A stretch of DNA of 64,000 nucleotides from Sphingomonas jatrophae (GCF_900113315.1 NZ_FOZG01000002.1:62001-126000); one strand, 5' to 3'. Positions 1-9,428 are shown, numbered from the stretch's first letter. Translations and numbers: made by a program. The notes: generated by a model not told the origin, from the sequence alone.

Positions 1-1
1 C

Positions 2-2578
2 TCGGGCCTGTTTGCGGGCGAAGGGCACATTCCGCTCGCCGCGACGCCGCATTACCGCTCCGCCACGCCGATCTCGGGCTCGCTGCTCGAGCCGGCGAAG
101 GTCGATTTCGACTTCTCCATGGATGTGCAGCGCATCGCCGAGGCGGTGCGCATCACCAAGCCGTTCACCGAGGCGCGCTGGTCCGCGCTCGATGCGCTGG
201 GCGAGCAGGTCGATCGCGATCTCACCGCCATGGACGTGCGCCTGACCACGGGGGGCGAGCCGACCTTCGTCGCCGCGGACGATCCCGAGGCGCCCGAATG
301 GAATGGCGACGCCGTCGGCCCCACCAAGGCGGCCTATGCCGACCGGCTGATCCGCCGCCTGCGCGAACGCTTCGCGCCTGGCGGGCTGATCCATCACGGC
401 CAGGGGAAATGGTATCCTGGCGAAAGCCTGCCGCGCTGGGGCTATTCGGTTTATTGGCGTGCTGACGGCGTGCCCGTGTGGCGCGACGCCGATCTGATCG
501 CCCCCTCGCCCCGCGAGGGCGAGGCGCCCGCGCGGCTGGACGCCGATCTGGCCGAGCGCTTCCTCGCCACCATGGCCGCGCGCCTCGCCGTGCCCGAGGA
601 TTATATCGAGCCCGCCTTCGAGGATCCGATCGCCTGGTCGATCAAGGAATCGGAGCTGCCCGCCAACACCGATCCGCTCGATCCCAAGATCGAGGATCCG
701 GAGGAGCGGCAGCGCATGGTCCGCGCGTTCGAGCGGGGGCTGACCCAGCCGGTCGGCTTCGTTCTGCCAATCCAGGCATGGCAGGCGACGCAGGCGGCGG
801 AGCCGCGCCGCTGGCGCTCGGAGCGGTGGCGGCTGCGGCGCAAGCGGCTGTTCGCGGTGCCGGGCGATTCGGCGCTCGGCTATCGCCTGCCGCTCTCGTC
901 GCTGCCTTACGTGCCCCCGTCCGATTACCCCTATCTCAACGTCCGCGACACGACGGAGCCGGTCGAGCCCCTGCCCGACATCCGCGAGCAGCAGACCGTC
1001 GCGGTCGAAGCCGCCGCCGCCCCCCAGCAGGGCCGTGAGGAGCAGGTCGCGATCGAGGGTGCGGTCCGCACTGCCGTCACGGTCGAGCCGCGCGAGGGCT
1101 TCGTCTCCGTCTTCCTGCCGCCGACCGAGCGGCTGGAGGACTATCTCGGTCTCCTTGCCGCAGCCGAGGCAGCGGCGGAGACGCTGCGCGTGCCCGTTCG
1201 CATCGAAGGCTATGCGCCGCCGCCCGATCCGCGACTGCAGGTGCTCAAGGTCACGCCCGATCCCGGCGTGATCGAGGTCAACATCCACCCCGTCTCCACC
1301 TGGGCCGAGACGCGCGAGCTGACCGAGGAGCTGTACCGCCTCGCCCGCGAGGAAGGGCTGACGGCGGACAAGTTCATGATCGACGGCCGTGCCATCGGCA
1401 CGGGCGGCGGCAATCACCTCGTCCTCGGCGGCCGTTCGGTAAACGATTCGCCCTTCATCCGCCGGCCGGACATGCTGAAAAGCTTCGTCCTCTACTGGCA
1501 GCGCCACCCGTCGCTCAGCTATCTCTTCTCCGGCCTGTTCATCGGCCCGACCAGCCAGGCGCCGCGCATCGACGAGGCGCGCCACGAGGGCCTCTACGAG
1601 CTGGAGATCGCGCTGGCGCAGGTACCGCGGCCCGGTGAGGGCGAGGCGCCCGCGCCGTGGGTGGTCGATCGGCTGTTCCGCAATCTGCTGGTCGACGTGA
1701 CGGGCAATACGCACCGCACCGAAATCTGCATCGACAAATTGTTCTCGCCGGATGGCCCCACCGGCCGCCTCGGCCTCGTCGAGTTTCGCGGGTTCGAAAT
1801 GCCGCCCGAGGCGAAGATGAGCCTCGCGCAGCAACTGCTCATCCGCGCGCTCACCGCCTGGTTCTGGAAGACGCCGCAGGAGGGCGATTTCGTCCGCTGG
1901 GGCACGCAGCTCCACGATCGCTTTCTGCTGCCGCACTTCGTCTGGGGCGATTTCCTCGACGTGCTGGGCGATCTGCGCAGCGCCGGCTACGCTTTCGACC
2001 CCTCGTGGTTCGAGGCACAGCGCCAGTTCCGCTTTCCCGTCCATGGCGAGATCGCGGCGGGCGGCGTGCGGCTGGAGATCGCGCATGCGCTGGAGCCATG
2101 GCACGTGCTGGGTGAGACGGGCGCGATCGGCGGCACCGTCCGCTATGTCGACAGCTCCACCGAACGCCTCCAGATCCGCGCGACGGGGCTGGTCGCGGAT
2201 CGCCACATCGTCGCGGTCAACGGCCGCCGCGTGCCGATGACACCGACCGGCACGCCGGGCGAGGCGGTCGGCGGGGTGCGCTACAAGGCGTGGCAGCCGG
2301 CCAACAGCCTCCACCCGCTGCTGCCCGCCAACGCGCCGCTGACGATCGACCTGCTCGATCGCTGGAACGGCCGCTCGCTCGGCGGCGGCATGTACCACGT
2401 CGCACACCCCGGCGGCCGCAATTACGACAGCGTGCCGGTCAACGACTATGAGGCGGAGGCACGGCGCAAGGCGCGCTTCCAGCCGCACGGCCACAGCCCC
2501 GGCCGGGTCGAGATGCCGCCCGAGGAGCGTGCGCGCGAATATCCGATGACGCTGGACCTCAGGGCCCCGATGCGATGA
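2..2578 (+). CDS. DUF2126 putative amidoligase protein, 5' end outside window
   Basis: The frame is open from the first bases, so the N-terminus lies upstream; 858 residues are visible. An internal ATG at 119 is not the true start, because residues before it ([15 protein letters not shown]) are in frame and look like family sequence. The visible part matches DUF2126, described as a putative glutamine-synthetase-fold amidoligase; recognisable stretches are [26 protein letters not shown] and [11 protein letters not shown]. Full-length family members are usually about 1,100 residues with an N-terminal transglutaminase-like domain, which would be the missing part. It is followed on the same strand by an ATP-grasp/alpha-E protein and a transglutaminase, a known conserved neighbourhood. 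The substrate is unknown; peptide or small-molecule amide ligation is inference. Confidence 0.85.
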   Translation, partial: SGLFAGEGHIPLAATPHYRSATPISGSLLEPAKVDFDFSMDVQRIAEAVRITKPFTEARWSALDALGEQVDRDLTAMDVRLTTGGEPTFVAADDPEAPEWNGDAVGPTKAAYADRLIRRLRERFAPGGLIHHGQGKWYPGESLPRWGYSVYWRADGVPVWRDADLIAPSPREGEAPARLDADLAERFLATMAARLAVPEDYIEPAFEDPIAWSIKESELPANTDPLDPKIEDPEERQRMVRAFERGLTQPVGFVLPIQAWQATQAAEPRRWRSERWRLRRKRLFAVPGDSALGYRLPLSSLPYVPPSDYPYLNVRDTTEPVEPLPDIREQQTVAVEAAAAPQQGREEQVAIEGAVRTAVTVEPREGFVSVFLPPTERLEDYLGLLAAAEAAAETLRVPVRIEGYAPPPDPRLQVLKVTPDPGVIEVNIHPVSTWAETRELTEELYRLAREEGLTADKFMIDGRAIGTGGGNHLVLGGRSVNDSPFIRRPDMLKSFVLYWQRHPSLSYLFSGLFIGPTSQAPRIDEARHEGLYELEIALAQVPRPGEGEAPAPWVVDRLFRNLLVDVTGNTHRTEICIDKLFSPDGPTGRLGLVEFRGFEMPPEAKMSLAQQLLIRALTAWFWKTPQEGDFVRWGTQLHDRFLLPHFVWGDFLDVLGDLRSAGYAFDPSWFEAQRQFRFPVHGEIAAGGVRLEIAHALEPWHVLGETGAIGGTVRYVDSSTERLQIRATGLVADRHIVAVNGRRVPMTPTGTPGEAVGGVRYKAWQPANSLHPLLPANAPLTIDLLDRWNGRSLGGGMYHVAHPGGRNYDSVPVNDYEAEARRKARFQPHGHSPGRVEMPPEERAREYPMTLDLRAPMR

Positions 2579-2594
2579 GGTGACACCGCCCTCC

Positions 2595-2674
2595 CCGCTC
2601 GTCCCGAGCTTGTCGAAGCATCGTTCTTCTTCCATTGGGGCAGGACGGCCCTTCGACAGGCTCAGGGCGAACGG
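2595..2674. repeat. REPIN-like doublet of inverted palindromic repeats
   Basis: Two inverted arms, 2595-2619 containing GAGCTTGTCGAAGC and 2648-2674 containing CCCTTCGACAGGCTCAGGG, flank about 28 bases. The second arm differs by one base in 26 from an arm at 16501-16526. It fills most of the gap between the DUF2126 gene and the next gene. This fits mobilised REP-type sequences common in sphingomonad intergenic DNA; no transposase is present here. Confidence 0.75.
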
Positions 2675-2686
2675 AACCGCAAGCTT

Positions 2687-5215
2687 GTGCCACTGACGCC
2701 GTCTGCCACCGCCATGCCCCAGCTCCCCGGCCTGCCAAGCTGGGGCCAGGGCTGGGTCGAATCCTACCTGTCGCAGGCGCGCCCGGGCGATGTGCTGCGC
2801 GATGATCTCGGCCGCGGCGCGCGCTGGTGGCGGACCCTGTTCGATGGCGTCGCCAACCTCTCCGACGGCCGCCTTGCACGCGTCGAGGAACGCGTCGGCC
2901 GCCAGGTGCGCGAAATCGGCACCGCCTTCCGCCTGCCGGGCGAGGCCAAGGAACGGGCGTGGCCGCAATCCGGCCTGCCGCTGCTGATCGGCGAGGATGA
3001 GTGGCGCGATATCGCCGCGGGCATCACCCAGCGCGCCGCCCTGATCGAGCGGGTGCTGGACGACATCTATGGCGATCAGGCGCTGATCGCCGCGGGAGCC
3101 TTGCCCGCCGCAGTCGTCGCGGGCAGCCGCCATTTCGTCCGCGCGATGATCGGCCGGCCGGTGCCCGGCGGGCGCCGGCTGCACGTCTATGCCGCCGATC
3201 TCGGCCGCGGGCCTGACGGCGAATGGCGCGTGCTGGCGGATCATGCGCGCACCCCCGCGGGCGCCGGCTATGCGCTGGAGAACCGCATCGCCGCCGGCCG
3301 CGTCATGGGCGCGCTGCACACGCGCCTCAATGTCGAGCGGCTGGCCCCCTTCTTCTCGGCGCTGCGCGGCGGGCTCGCGGCCGCCTGCCGGCGCGACGAT
3401 CCGCGCATCGGCCTGCTCACCCCCGGCCGCTACAATCAGAGCTATCCCGAACAGGCGCATCTCGCCCGCTATCTCGGGCTGCTGCTGGTTGAGGGCGGCG
3501 ATCTGGCGGTGCGCGACGGCCAGCTCTACGTCCGCACGATCGAGGGGCTGAAGCGCGTCGATGCGCTGTGGCGGCGGATGGATTCGCGTTTCCTCGATCC
3601 GCTGACGTTCGACAGCCGCTCCGCCATCGGCGTGCCGGGGCTGATGGATGCGTTCGCCAGCGGATCGGCGGTGCTCGCCAATGCACCGGGTGCGGGCGTG
3701 GCGGAAAGCCCGGCCATGGCCGCCTTCCTGCCGCGCCTCGCCCGCCGCCTGCTCGGCGAGGATCTGAAGCTGCCCAACATCGCGACATGGTGGTGCGGCG
3801 GCGCGGCCGAGCGCGGCTACGTCGCGGCGGATTTCGACGATCTGCTGATCGGCCCGGCCTTCACCGCGCCGCCTGCGGGCTTCGCCGATCTCCAGCCGCA
3901 GCTCGGCGCCAGCCTGTCGGGCACGGCGCGCGCGGCGGTGCTGGCGGGCATGGCGCGCCGGCCGCAGGATTATGTCGGGCAGGAGGTGGTGCAGCTCTCC
4001 ACCATGCCGTCCGCCACCGGCGGAGCGCTGGTGCCCCGGCCCTTCACGCTGCGTGTCTTCGCCGCGCGCGATGCGGCGGGCGAGTGGACGGTGATGCCGG
4101 GCGGCTTCGTCCGGCTGGGGGTGGAGGCGGACGTTCGCGCCGCCGCCATCGGCGAGGGCGTCTTTTCCGCCGACGCGTGCGTCGTCGCGCACAAGCCGAC
4201 GCCGAAGCCCGTCACGCTGCTGCCCGCCAATCTCGCCGTCCGCCGCAATCCGGGCACCCTGCCCAGCCGCGCCGCGGACAATCTCTTCTGGCTCGGCCGC
4301 TATCTGGAGCGGGGCGAGGCGACGCTGCGGCTCGTCCGCGCGGCGCTTGGCGGAACGCTCGATGCGGGCGGCGCGGGGCTGAGCGCGGAAACGCTCGATC
4401 GCATCGCCGGGCTGCTCCGCTCGTCGGGCGCCGCCGTGCTCGAGGACGAGGAGGATGAGGAGGAAGGTGGTGCGATCCACGACCTTGCGGAGCTGGCCGA
4501 GGCCGCGCTGGTCGGGCCGGGCGGCGCCAGCGTCGTGTCGCTGCTCGCCATCGTCCGCGCCATTGGCGAGGGCACGCGCGATCGCCTGTCGGCGGACGTC
4601 TGGCGCATCATCGACATGCCCGCCCCCGCGCTCGCCCAGCGTTACGATCCCGCCGGCACGCTCGATTGCGCGCAGGCGGTGCAGGCGCGCTTCTCCGCGC
4701 TCGCCGGCCTCGCGGCCGAGAATATGGGCCGCACCGCGGGATGGCGCTTCCACGATCTCGGCCGGCGGCTGGAACGCGCGGTCGTCACCTGCCGGCTGCT
4801 CCGCCTGTTCGCCAGCGAGGCGGCCGATGCCGACGATCTTGCTACCCTCCTCGATCTGACCGACAGCCAGATCAGCTACCGCGCGCGCTATCTCGCCGGC
4901 TTGGCGCTGGTGCCGGTGCGCGATCTCGTCGGCCTCGATCCATTCAATCCGCGCAGCCTGGCCTATCAGGTCGCCCGCATCGGTGAGCATCTCGCCGCTT
5001 TGCCCGTCCTGCGCGATGACGGTATGGCCGAGGCGCAGCAGGCGCAGGCGACCGAGCTTGCCGCCGCCATCGCCACGGCGCGGGCGGAGTCGCTCGGGCC
5101 GAAGGCGGTGCTGGCGCTGGAGAACCGGCTCTACGCACTGTCCGATGCGATCGGCGCGCGCTTCTTCCTCCAGGGTGCAGAGACGCTGCGGGCCGGGGGC
5201 ATGACGCTTGCCTGA
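2687..5215 (+). CDS. Circularly permuted ATP-grasp / alpha-E domain fusion protein
   Basis: 842 residues from GTG 2687; ATG 2714 (833 residues) is an alternative. Roughly residues 60-500 resemble the circularly permuted type 2 ATP-grasp domain, which would ligate a carboxylate to an amine using ATP. From about residue 525 the alpha-E domain begins (SRAADNLFWLGRYLERGE). The two parts are often separate adjacent genes; here they are one polypeptide, with an acidic run (EDEEDEEEGG) near residue 590. It sits between the DUF2126 amidoligase and the transglutaminase, and its last codons overlap the next start. The product and substrate are not known. The domain assignment is confident, the function is not. 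Confidence 0.85.
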   Translation: MPLTPSATAMPQLPGLPSWGQGWVESYLSQARPGDVLRDDLGRGARWWRTLFDGVANLSDGRLARVEERVGRQVREIGTAFRLPGEAKERAWPQSGLPLLIGEDEWRDIAAGITQRAALIERVLDDIYGDQALIAAGALPAAVVAGSRHFVRAMIGRPVPGGRRLHVYAADLGRGPDGEWRVLADHARTPAGAGYALENRIAAGRVMGALHTRLNVERLAPFFSALRGGLAAACRRDDPRIGLLTPGRYNQSYPEQAHLARYLGLLLVEGGDLAVRDGQLYVRTIEGLKRVDALWRRMDSRFLDPLTFDSRSAIGVPGLMDAFASGSAVLANAPGAGVAESPAMAAFLPRLARRLLGEDLKLPNIATWWCGGAAERGYVAADFDDLLIGPAFTAPPAGFADLQPQLGASLSGTARAAVLAGMARRPQDYVGQEVVQLSTMPSATGGALVPRPFTLRVFAARDAAGEWTVMPGGFVRLGVEADVRAAAIGEGVFSADACVVAHKPTPKPVTLLPANLAVRRNPGTLPSRAADNLFWLGRYLERGEATLRLVRAALGGTLDAGGAGLSAETLDRIAGLLRSSGAAVLEDEEDEEEGGAIHDLAELAEAALVGPGGASVVSLLAIVRAIGEGTRDRLSADVWRIIDMPAPALAQRYDPAGTLDCAQAVQARFSALAGLAAENMGRTAGWRFHDLGRRLERAVVTCRLLRLFASEAADADDLATLLDLTDSQISYRARYLAGLALVPVRDLVGLDPFNPRSLAYQVARIGEHLAALPVLRDDGMAEAQQAQATELAAAIATARAESLGPKAVLALENRLYALSDAIGARFFLQGAETLRAGGMTLA

Positions 5216-6107
5216 GGATCGCCCGCCGGTGCGCTACGCCGTCACCCACCGCACCCGCTTCCGCTATGAGCATCCCGTGCGCTTCGCCCGCTGCAACCTG
5301 CGGCTGAAGCCCGTCGCGGCCGCGGGCCAGACGCTCGAAAGCCACGCGCTGACGATCACGCCCGCGGCCGACAGCCGCCCCGCCATCGATCCGGGCTATC
5401 CGGTCGAGGTGCGCCGCGTCGTCATCGACACGCCCGCGCGCGATCTGGTGATCGAGAGCCGCGCCACGCTGTCGGTCGGCCGCGTCGCGCCTGCACCGGC
5501 GGAAGACGATGCGAGCGTCGCCACCGTCGCGGCGGAGGCGCTGGCGTGCCGCACCCTCGATGCGCACGCGCCGGCCAATTATCTCTACCCCTCGCCGCTG
5601 ATCCCGCTCGACCCCGCCATTGCCGCTTATGCCGCGCAGGATGTGGGCGAGGCGCGCGGCGTCGTCGATGCGGTGCTGGCGCTCACCCGCCGGATCCGGA
5701 CCGAATTCCGCTACGACGGCAATGCCACCGCCTTCGATACGCCGCCTGCGGATGCCTTTGCCAAGCGGCACGGCGTCTGCCAGGATTTCGCGCAGGTGAT
5801 GATCTCGGGCCTGCGCGGCCTCGGCCTGCCGGCGGCCTATGTCTCCGGCTATCTCCGCACCATCCCGCCGCCGGGCAAGCCGCGGCTGGTGGGTGTTGAT
5901 GCGACGCACGCCTGGGTGGACGTGTGGTGCGGCAACAGGCTCGGCTGGCTCGGCTTCGATCCGACCAACGGCTGCACCGTCGGCGCCGACCATATCGTGA
6001 CTGCGATCGGACGCGATTATGGCGATGTTGCGCCGATCGACGGCATCTTCATGGGGCAGGACGGCCAGCGGATCGAGGTCTCGGTGGACGTCGAGCCGCT
6101 GGCCTGA
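5208..6107 (+). CDS. Transglutaminase-like cysteine protease/ligase family protein
   Basis: 299 residues from TTG 5208, overlapping the previous stop by 8 bases, which suggests translational coupling; GTG 5229 (giving MRYAVTHRTRFRYE) is a plausible alternative. It has the N-terminal beta region (THRTRFRYE) typical of bacterial transglutaminase-like proteins and a complete papain-type triad: Cys191 in GVCQDFAQ, His234 in DATHAWVDVW and Asp251 in GFDPTNG. No signal peptide is visible, so it is probably cytosolic. With the ATP-grasp/alpha-E and DUF2126 proteins it forms a conserved predicted peptide-tagging or amide-forming cluster. Whether it hydrolyses or transfers is unknown. Confidence 0.88.
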   Translation: MPEDRPPVRYAVTHRTRFRYEHPVRFARCNLRLKPVAAAGQTLESHALTITPAADSRPAIDPGYPVEVRRVVIDTPARDLVIESRATLSVGRVAPAPAEDDASVATVAAEALACRTLDAHAPANYLYPSPLIPLDPAIAAYAAQDVGEARGVVDAVLALTRRIRTEFRYDGNATAFDTPPADAFAKRHGVCQDFAQVMISGLRGLGLPAAYVSGYLRTIPPPGKPRLVGVDATHAWVDVWCGNRLGWLGFDPTNGCTVGADHIVTAIGRDYGDVAPIDGIFMGQDGQRIEVSVDVEPLA

Positions 6108-6111
6108 CCGG

Positions 6112-7236
6112 TCAGGCGGCGGTCAACGCCTCCTCCGCCCCGTCCTCGCGCCGCAGCGCGGCCGCGTTGAGCCGCTCCTGATTGGCGTGGAGCATGCGGT
6201 TGATGAAATCCATCTTCGCCTCGATCGCGGGCGACAGGGTGAAGGGATAGAGGTCCGGCAACCCCATCGAGCGGTTCACCGCATTCTCCGAGAAGGCAAA
6301 CGGCAGCCACTCGCTTACCAGCTGCCGCGTGCCGACCTTGTACGGGTTGAAATCGACCGACACCTCGTCGCGGCCGGGGAAGTTGTCCATGCTCATGCCA
6401 AGGCCGCGCATCGTCGCCATCGCATCGACGATGTGGAGATAATGGGCGAACGTCTCGGCAAAATCCTCCCACGGATGCATCGTCGCGTAGGACGAGACGA
6501 AGTCCGTCGTCCAGCCGCCGCCCGACCCATAATGCTTCTGCATCGCCTCCTCATAGCTGATCCGCTCGTCGCCGAAGAGGTCGCGGAAGCGCTGCAGGTC
6601 GTCCGAATGCTCCACCAGCCGAGCCCAGTAATAATGCCCGATCTCGTGGCGGAAGTGGCCGAGCAGGGTGCGATACGGCTCGTTCAGCGCGTTGCGCATC
6701 TTCTCGCGCTGTGCGTCGTCCGCCTCCAGCAGGTTGAGCGTGATCAGCCCCGCCTCGTGCCCCGTCGTGATCTGGACGGTGCCCGTCTCCTCCCCCACCG
6801 GATCGTAGAGGAAGTCGAAGGCGAGGCCCGGCTCCGTGCCCAGCTCCGCCGCCTCGGCCTGCGTCTCGATCGGCAGACGGAGCTTCAGCAGCGTGTGGAA
6901 CATGCGCCGCTTGGCCGCCTCGATCTTGGCCCAGCGCTCGGGCACCTGCGGGCCGGTCAGATCGGGGATGGTGCGATTGTGGCGGCAGGCAAGGCACAGG
7001 CCGCCCTGCGCTTCCTCCGGGATCAGCCAGTTGCAGATCTCATACTGGTTGTTGTTCCCGCAGACGACCAGCTCATGCTCCACGCCGTCGCCGTCGCGCC
7101 ACTTGGTCGCATTGTCGGCGAGGAACAGGAAGCGGTCGCTCGCCGGATCATAGCCCAGCGTGAAGGTGCAATTCGGGCAGACCCGCGCCTCGAAGTGAAG
7201 GAGCCGGGTGCAGTTGGGGCATGCGAAGGGAGCCAA
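6112..7236 (-). CDS. Zinc-ribbon putative metallopeptidase (COG4307/DUF2248 type)
   Basis: About 374 residues. The N-terminus carries paired CPNC knuckles (CPNC near residues 6-9 and again near 20-23) and further cysteines (CLACRHN), a zinc ribbon. The centre has HEIGH within GHFRHEIGHYYW, the zincin HExxH motif, followed by a downstream glutamate-rich stretch (HPWEDFAETFAHYLH). The start chosen is TTG 7236, with AGCGAGG five bases upstream and Met-Ala-Pro-Phe before the first CPNC; ATG 7338 is in frame but adds a tail unlike the family. The gene converges on the transglutaminase gene with four bases between stops, and is divergent from the J-domain gene. Substrate unknown. Confidence 0.82.
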   Translation of the reverse strand: MAPFACPNCTRLLHFEARVCPNCTFTLGYDPASDRFLFLADNATKWRDGDGVEHELVVCGNNNQYEICNWLIPEEAQGGLCLACRHNRTIPDLTGPQVPERWAKIEAAKRRMFHTLLKLRLPIETQAEAAELGTEPGLAFDFLYDPVGEETGTVQITTGHEAGLITLNLLEADDAQREKMRNALNEPYRTLLGHFRHEIGHYYWARLVEHSDDLQRFRDLFGDERISYEEAMQKHYGSGGGWTTDFVSSYATMHPWEDFAETFAHYLHIVDAMATMRGLGMSMDNFPGRDEVSVDFNPYKVGTRQLVSEWLPFAFSENAVNRSMGLPDLYPFTLSPAIEAKMDFINRMLHANQERLNAAALRREDGAEEALTAA

Positions 7237-7311
7237 GGGAGCCTCGCTGGAAACAGGTTGATGCTGATCAAGGATTTCGGTCGCCAAACGGCCCGATCGC
7301 GCAAAAGTGCC

Positions 7312-7340
7312 CTTGCCGAATCCGCCATCAGCCCTCATCT
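7312..7340 (+). promoter_or_regulatory. Possible sigma-32 (heat-shock) promoter
   Basis: CTTGCCG (7312-7318), 14 bases, then CCTCATCT (7333-7340). The second element differs from the enterobacterial heat-shock -10 (CCCCATNT) at one position, and the first is a partial match to CTTGAAA. It lies 59 bases before a J-domain gene, where such control would make sense. Confidence 0.4.
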
Positions 7341-7343
7341 GCA

Positions 7344-7363
7344 CTGTTGCATTCGGGCAACAG
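7344..7363. promoter_or_regulatory. Inverted repeat in divergent intergenic region
   Basis: CTGTTGC and GCAACAG are perfect 7-base arms around ATTCGG. The site lies in the 162-base gap between the divergent zinc peptidase and J-domain genes, just downstream of the possible heat-shock promoter. It could be an operator or a 5' UTR hairpin. Confidence 0.3.
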
Positions 7364-7398
7364 TTGGCCAGGCGGCCGCATTGCGCGAGAGGGAGTGA

Positions 7399-8355
7399 AT
7401 GGCGGACCTTTATTCTCGACTGGGCGTGGCGCGCGGCGCGGACGATGCGGCGATCAAGAAGGCCTATCGCACGCTCGCCAAGCAGCTTCATCCGGATCGC
7501 AACAAGGACAATCCCAAGGCGGCGGATCGCTTCGCCGAGGTGACGCAGGCTTATGATCTGCTGTCCGACAAGGACAAGCGCGCGCAATATGACCGCGGCG
7601 AGATCGATGAGAACGGCCAGCCGAAGTTCGCCGGCTTCTCGGGCGGCGGCCCGTTCGGCGGCGGCGCCCGCGGCGGCGGCTTTCATCCCGGCACCGGCCC
7701 TGGCGGCATGAACTTCGAGTTCGAGCCGAGCGGCGCCAACCCCGACATCGGCGACATCTTCGAAGGCCTGTTCGGCGGCCGATCGCGCGCGGGCGGCCCC
7801 TTCCAGCAGCGCCGTGGCCCGCCGCCCAAGGGCGCGGACGTCGCCTATCGCCTCGCCATCAGCTTCGAGGATGCAGCCCTGCTCAAGGCCCAGCGCATCA
7901 CGCTGGCAGACGGCAAGGCGATCGATCTCAAGCTCACCGCCGATACGGTCGCGCCCGATGCCAAGCCGATGCGCCTCGCCGGCAAGGGTGAGGAAGGCCC
8001 CGGCGGCCGCGGCGATGCGATCGTCACGCCCGACGTCCGGCCGCACCGTTTCTTCACCCGCGACGGCGACGATATCCGTCTCGATCTGCCGGTGACCTTG
8101 GAGGAGGCGGTGCTGGGCGGCCCGGTCAAGGTGCCGACGGTGGATGGCGCGGTGATGCTCACCGTTCCTGCCGGCTCCACCTCCGGCCGCACGCTCCGCC
8201 TGAAGGAGCGCGGCTTCCACAAGCGGACGGGCGGCCGAGGCGATCAATATGTCCGCCTGCTGGTCGATCTGCCGGCCGACGATGCCGATCTGCGCGCCTT
8301 TGCCGAGGCTCGCGCGCCATCCTCACGCAACCCCCGCGCGGCACTGGGCGTATAG
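7399..8355 (+). CDS. J-domain co-chaperone, DnaJ class II (CbpA-like)
   Basis: 318 residues from ATG 7399, preceded by GAGAGGGAG. The N-terminal J domain (about residues 3-68) has the HPD triad at 31-33, which stimulates DnaK ATPase. A Gly/Phe-rich linker with repeated GG follows (about 78-140), then two C-terminal beta-barrel substrate-binding domains. The cysteine-rich zinc finger of true DnaJ is absent, so this is a CbpA-type cofactor. It probably delivers clients to DnaK in the cytosol. The gene heads a same-strand run with the YihY, fabI and aroC genes, though gaps of 46 bases and less only suggest co-transcription. Confidence 0.9.
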   Translation: MADLYSRLGVARGADDAAIKKAYRTLAKQLHPDRNKDNPKAADRFAEVTQAYDLLSDKDKRAQYDRGEIDENGQPKFAGFSGGGPFGGGARGGGFHPGTGPGGMNFEFEPSGANPDIGDIFEGLFGGRSRAGGPFQQRRGPPPKGADVAYRLAISFEDAALLKAQRITLADGKAIDLKLTADTVAPDAKPMRLAGKGEEGPGGRGDAIVTPDVRPHRFFTRDGDDIRLDLPVTLEEAVLGGPVKVPTVDGAVMLTVPAGSTSGRTLRLKERGFHKRTGGRGDQYVRLLVDLPADDADLRAFAEARAPSSRNPRAALGV

Positions 8356-8401
8356 CGCCGCGGGGACGCGTCCGCGGCCCGACCGCGAGACGGAGGCCTG
8401 C

Positions 8402-9415
8402 TTGTCCGACGATCCCCTTCCCGCTGCGCTCGCCCCCGGCGCCGCCGATGCGGACGAGGAGGAAGCAAGCGCCAGCGGCGAGCCGGCCGGCATCTCGCCG
8501 GAAAGCCCGGAGGCCCGCGCCCGCCGCCGCCACCTTCATCGCCAGATCGATCGGGTAAAGCCCGGCACCTACCCGTTCGAAGTGGTCAAGCGTGTCGCCG
8601 TCGGCGTCTACAGCGACGGCTTCATCCACGCGGGCAACCTCGCCTATCTCGCGCTGCTCACGCTGTTCCCCTTCTTCATCGTCGCCGCCGCCATCGCCTC
8701 GCTGTTCGGCCAGAATGCCGAGACGCAGCGCGCCGTCGCCTCCTTCCTCCAAACGCTGCCGGCCGACGTCGCCGATCTGCTGCGCAAGCCCATCGCCGAT
8801 GTGCTGCTGGCGCGCACCGGCTCGCTCCTGTGGCTGGGCGGGCTGGTCGGTCTGTGGACGGTGGGCTCGTTCATCGAAACGATCCGCGACATCTTCCGCC
8901 GCGCCTACGGCACCACCTTCTCCGCCCCCTTCTGGCGCTACCGGCTCGGCTCGGTCTTCGTCATCGTCTGCTCCGTCATCCTCGCTTTGCTGTCCTTCCT
9001 CGCGCAGGGCGTGCTCACCGCGGCGGAGCAATTCCTCTACCGGCTGGTGCCTTGGGCGCAGGACATTGCCGGCTGGATCGGCCTGTCGCGCCTGATCCCC
9101 GGCCTCGTCATGTTCGGCGCGCTCTACCTGCTGTTCATCTCGGTCACGCCGAAGAAATATCGCGTGGCGGGCTGCCGCAAATGGCCGGGCGCCGCCTTCA
9201 CCACGCTCTGGTGGACGTCGATCACCGCGCTGCTGCCTTGGGCGCTGTCGAAACTCGGCGGTTATGATCTGACTTATGGCAGCCTTGCCGGCGTTATCGT
9301 AGCGCTGTTCTTCTTCTGGCTGATCGGCCTCGGGATCGTGATCGCGGCGCACCTCAACGCCGCGCTGGCGGAAACCCCCGAGCACGGCCTAAAGGAGCCG
9401 CAAGCGGCCGGTTGA
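8402..9415 (+). CDS. YihY/virulence factor BrkB family membrane protein
   Basis: 337 residues from TTG 8402, chosen because GGAGG stands eight bases upstream. A charged, acidic cytoplasmic N-terminus (about 60 residues) precedes about six predicted transmembrane helices, for example YLALLTLFPFFIVAAAIASL, the GSLLWLGGLVGLW segment and a final ALFFFWLIGLGIVIA helix. This pattern is that of the YihY/BrkB family of inner-membrane proteins, once mis-annotated as ribonuclease BN. The transported or bound substrate is unknown. It lies 13 bases before fabI, an arrangement often seen in sphingomonads, so co-transcription is likely. Confidence 0.85.
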   Translation: MSDDPLPAALAPGAADADEEEASASGEPAGISPESPEARARRRHLHRQIDRVKPGTYPFEVVKRVAVGVYSDGFIHAGNLAYLALLTLFPFFIVAAAIASLFGQNAETQRAVASFLQTLPADVADLLRKPIADVLLARTGSLLWLGGLVGLWTVGSFIETIRDIFRRAYGTTFSAPFWRYRLGSVFVIVCSVILALLSFLAQGVLTAAEQFLYRLVPWAQDIAGWIGLSRLIPGLVMFGALYLLFISVTPKKYRVAGCRKWPGAAFTTLWWTSITALLPWALSKLGGYDLTYGSLAGVIVALFFFWLIGLGIVIAAHLNAALAETPEHGLKEPQAAG

Positions 9416-9428
9416 GGGAGAAGATTGG

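Noticed and set aside
7237-8247. Open minus-strand frame continuing from the zinc peptidase through the J-domain gene
   Set aside because: The added region is antisense to a confident chaperone gene, is Arg/Ala-rich and has no family resemblance. Only the part from about 7236 downwards looks like a protein.
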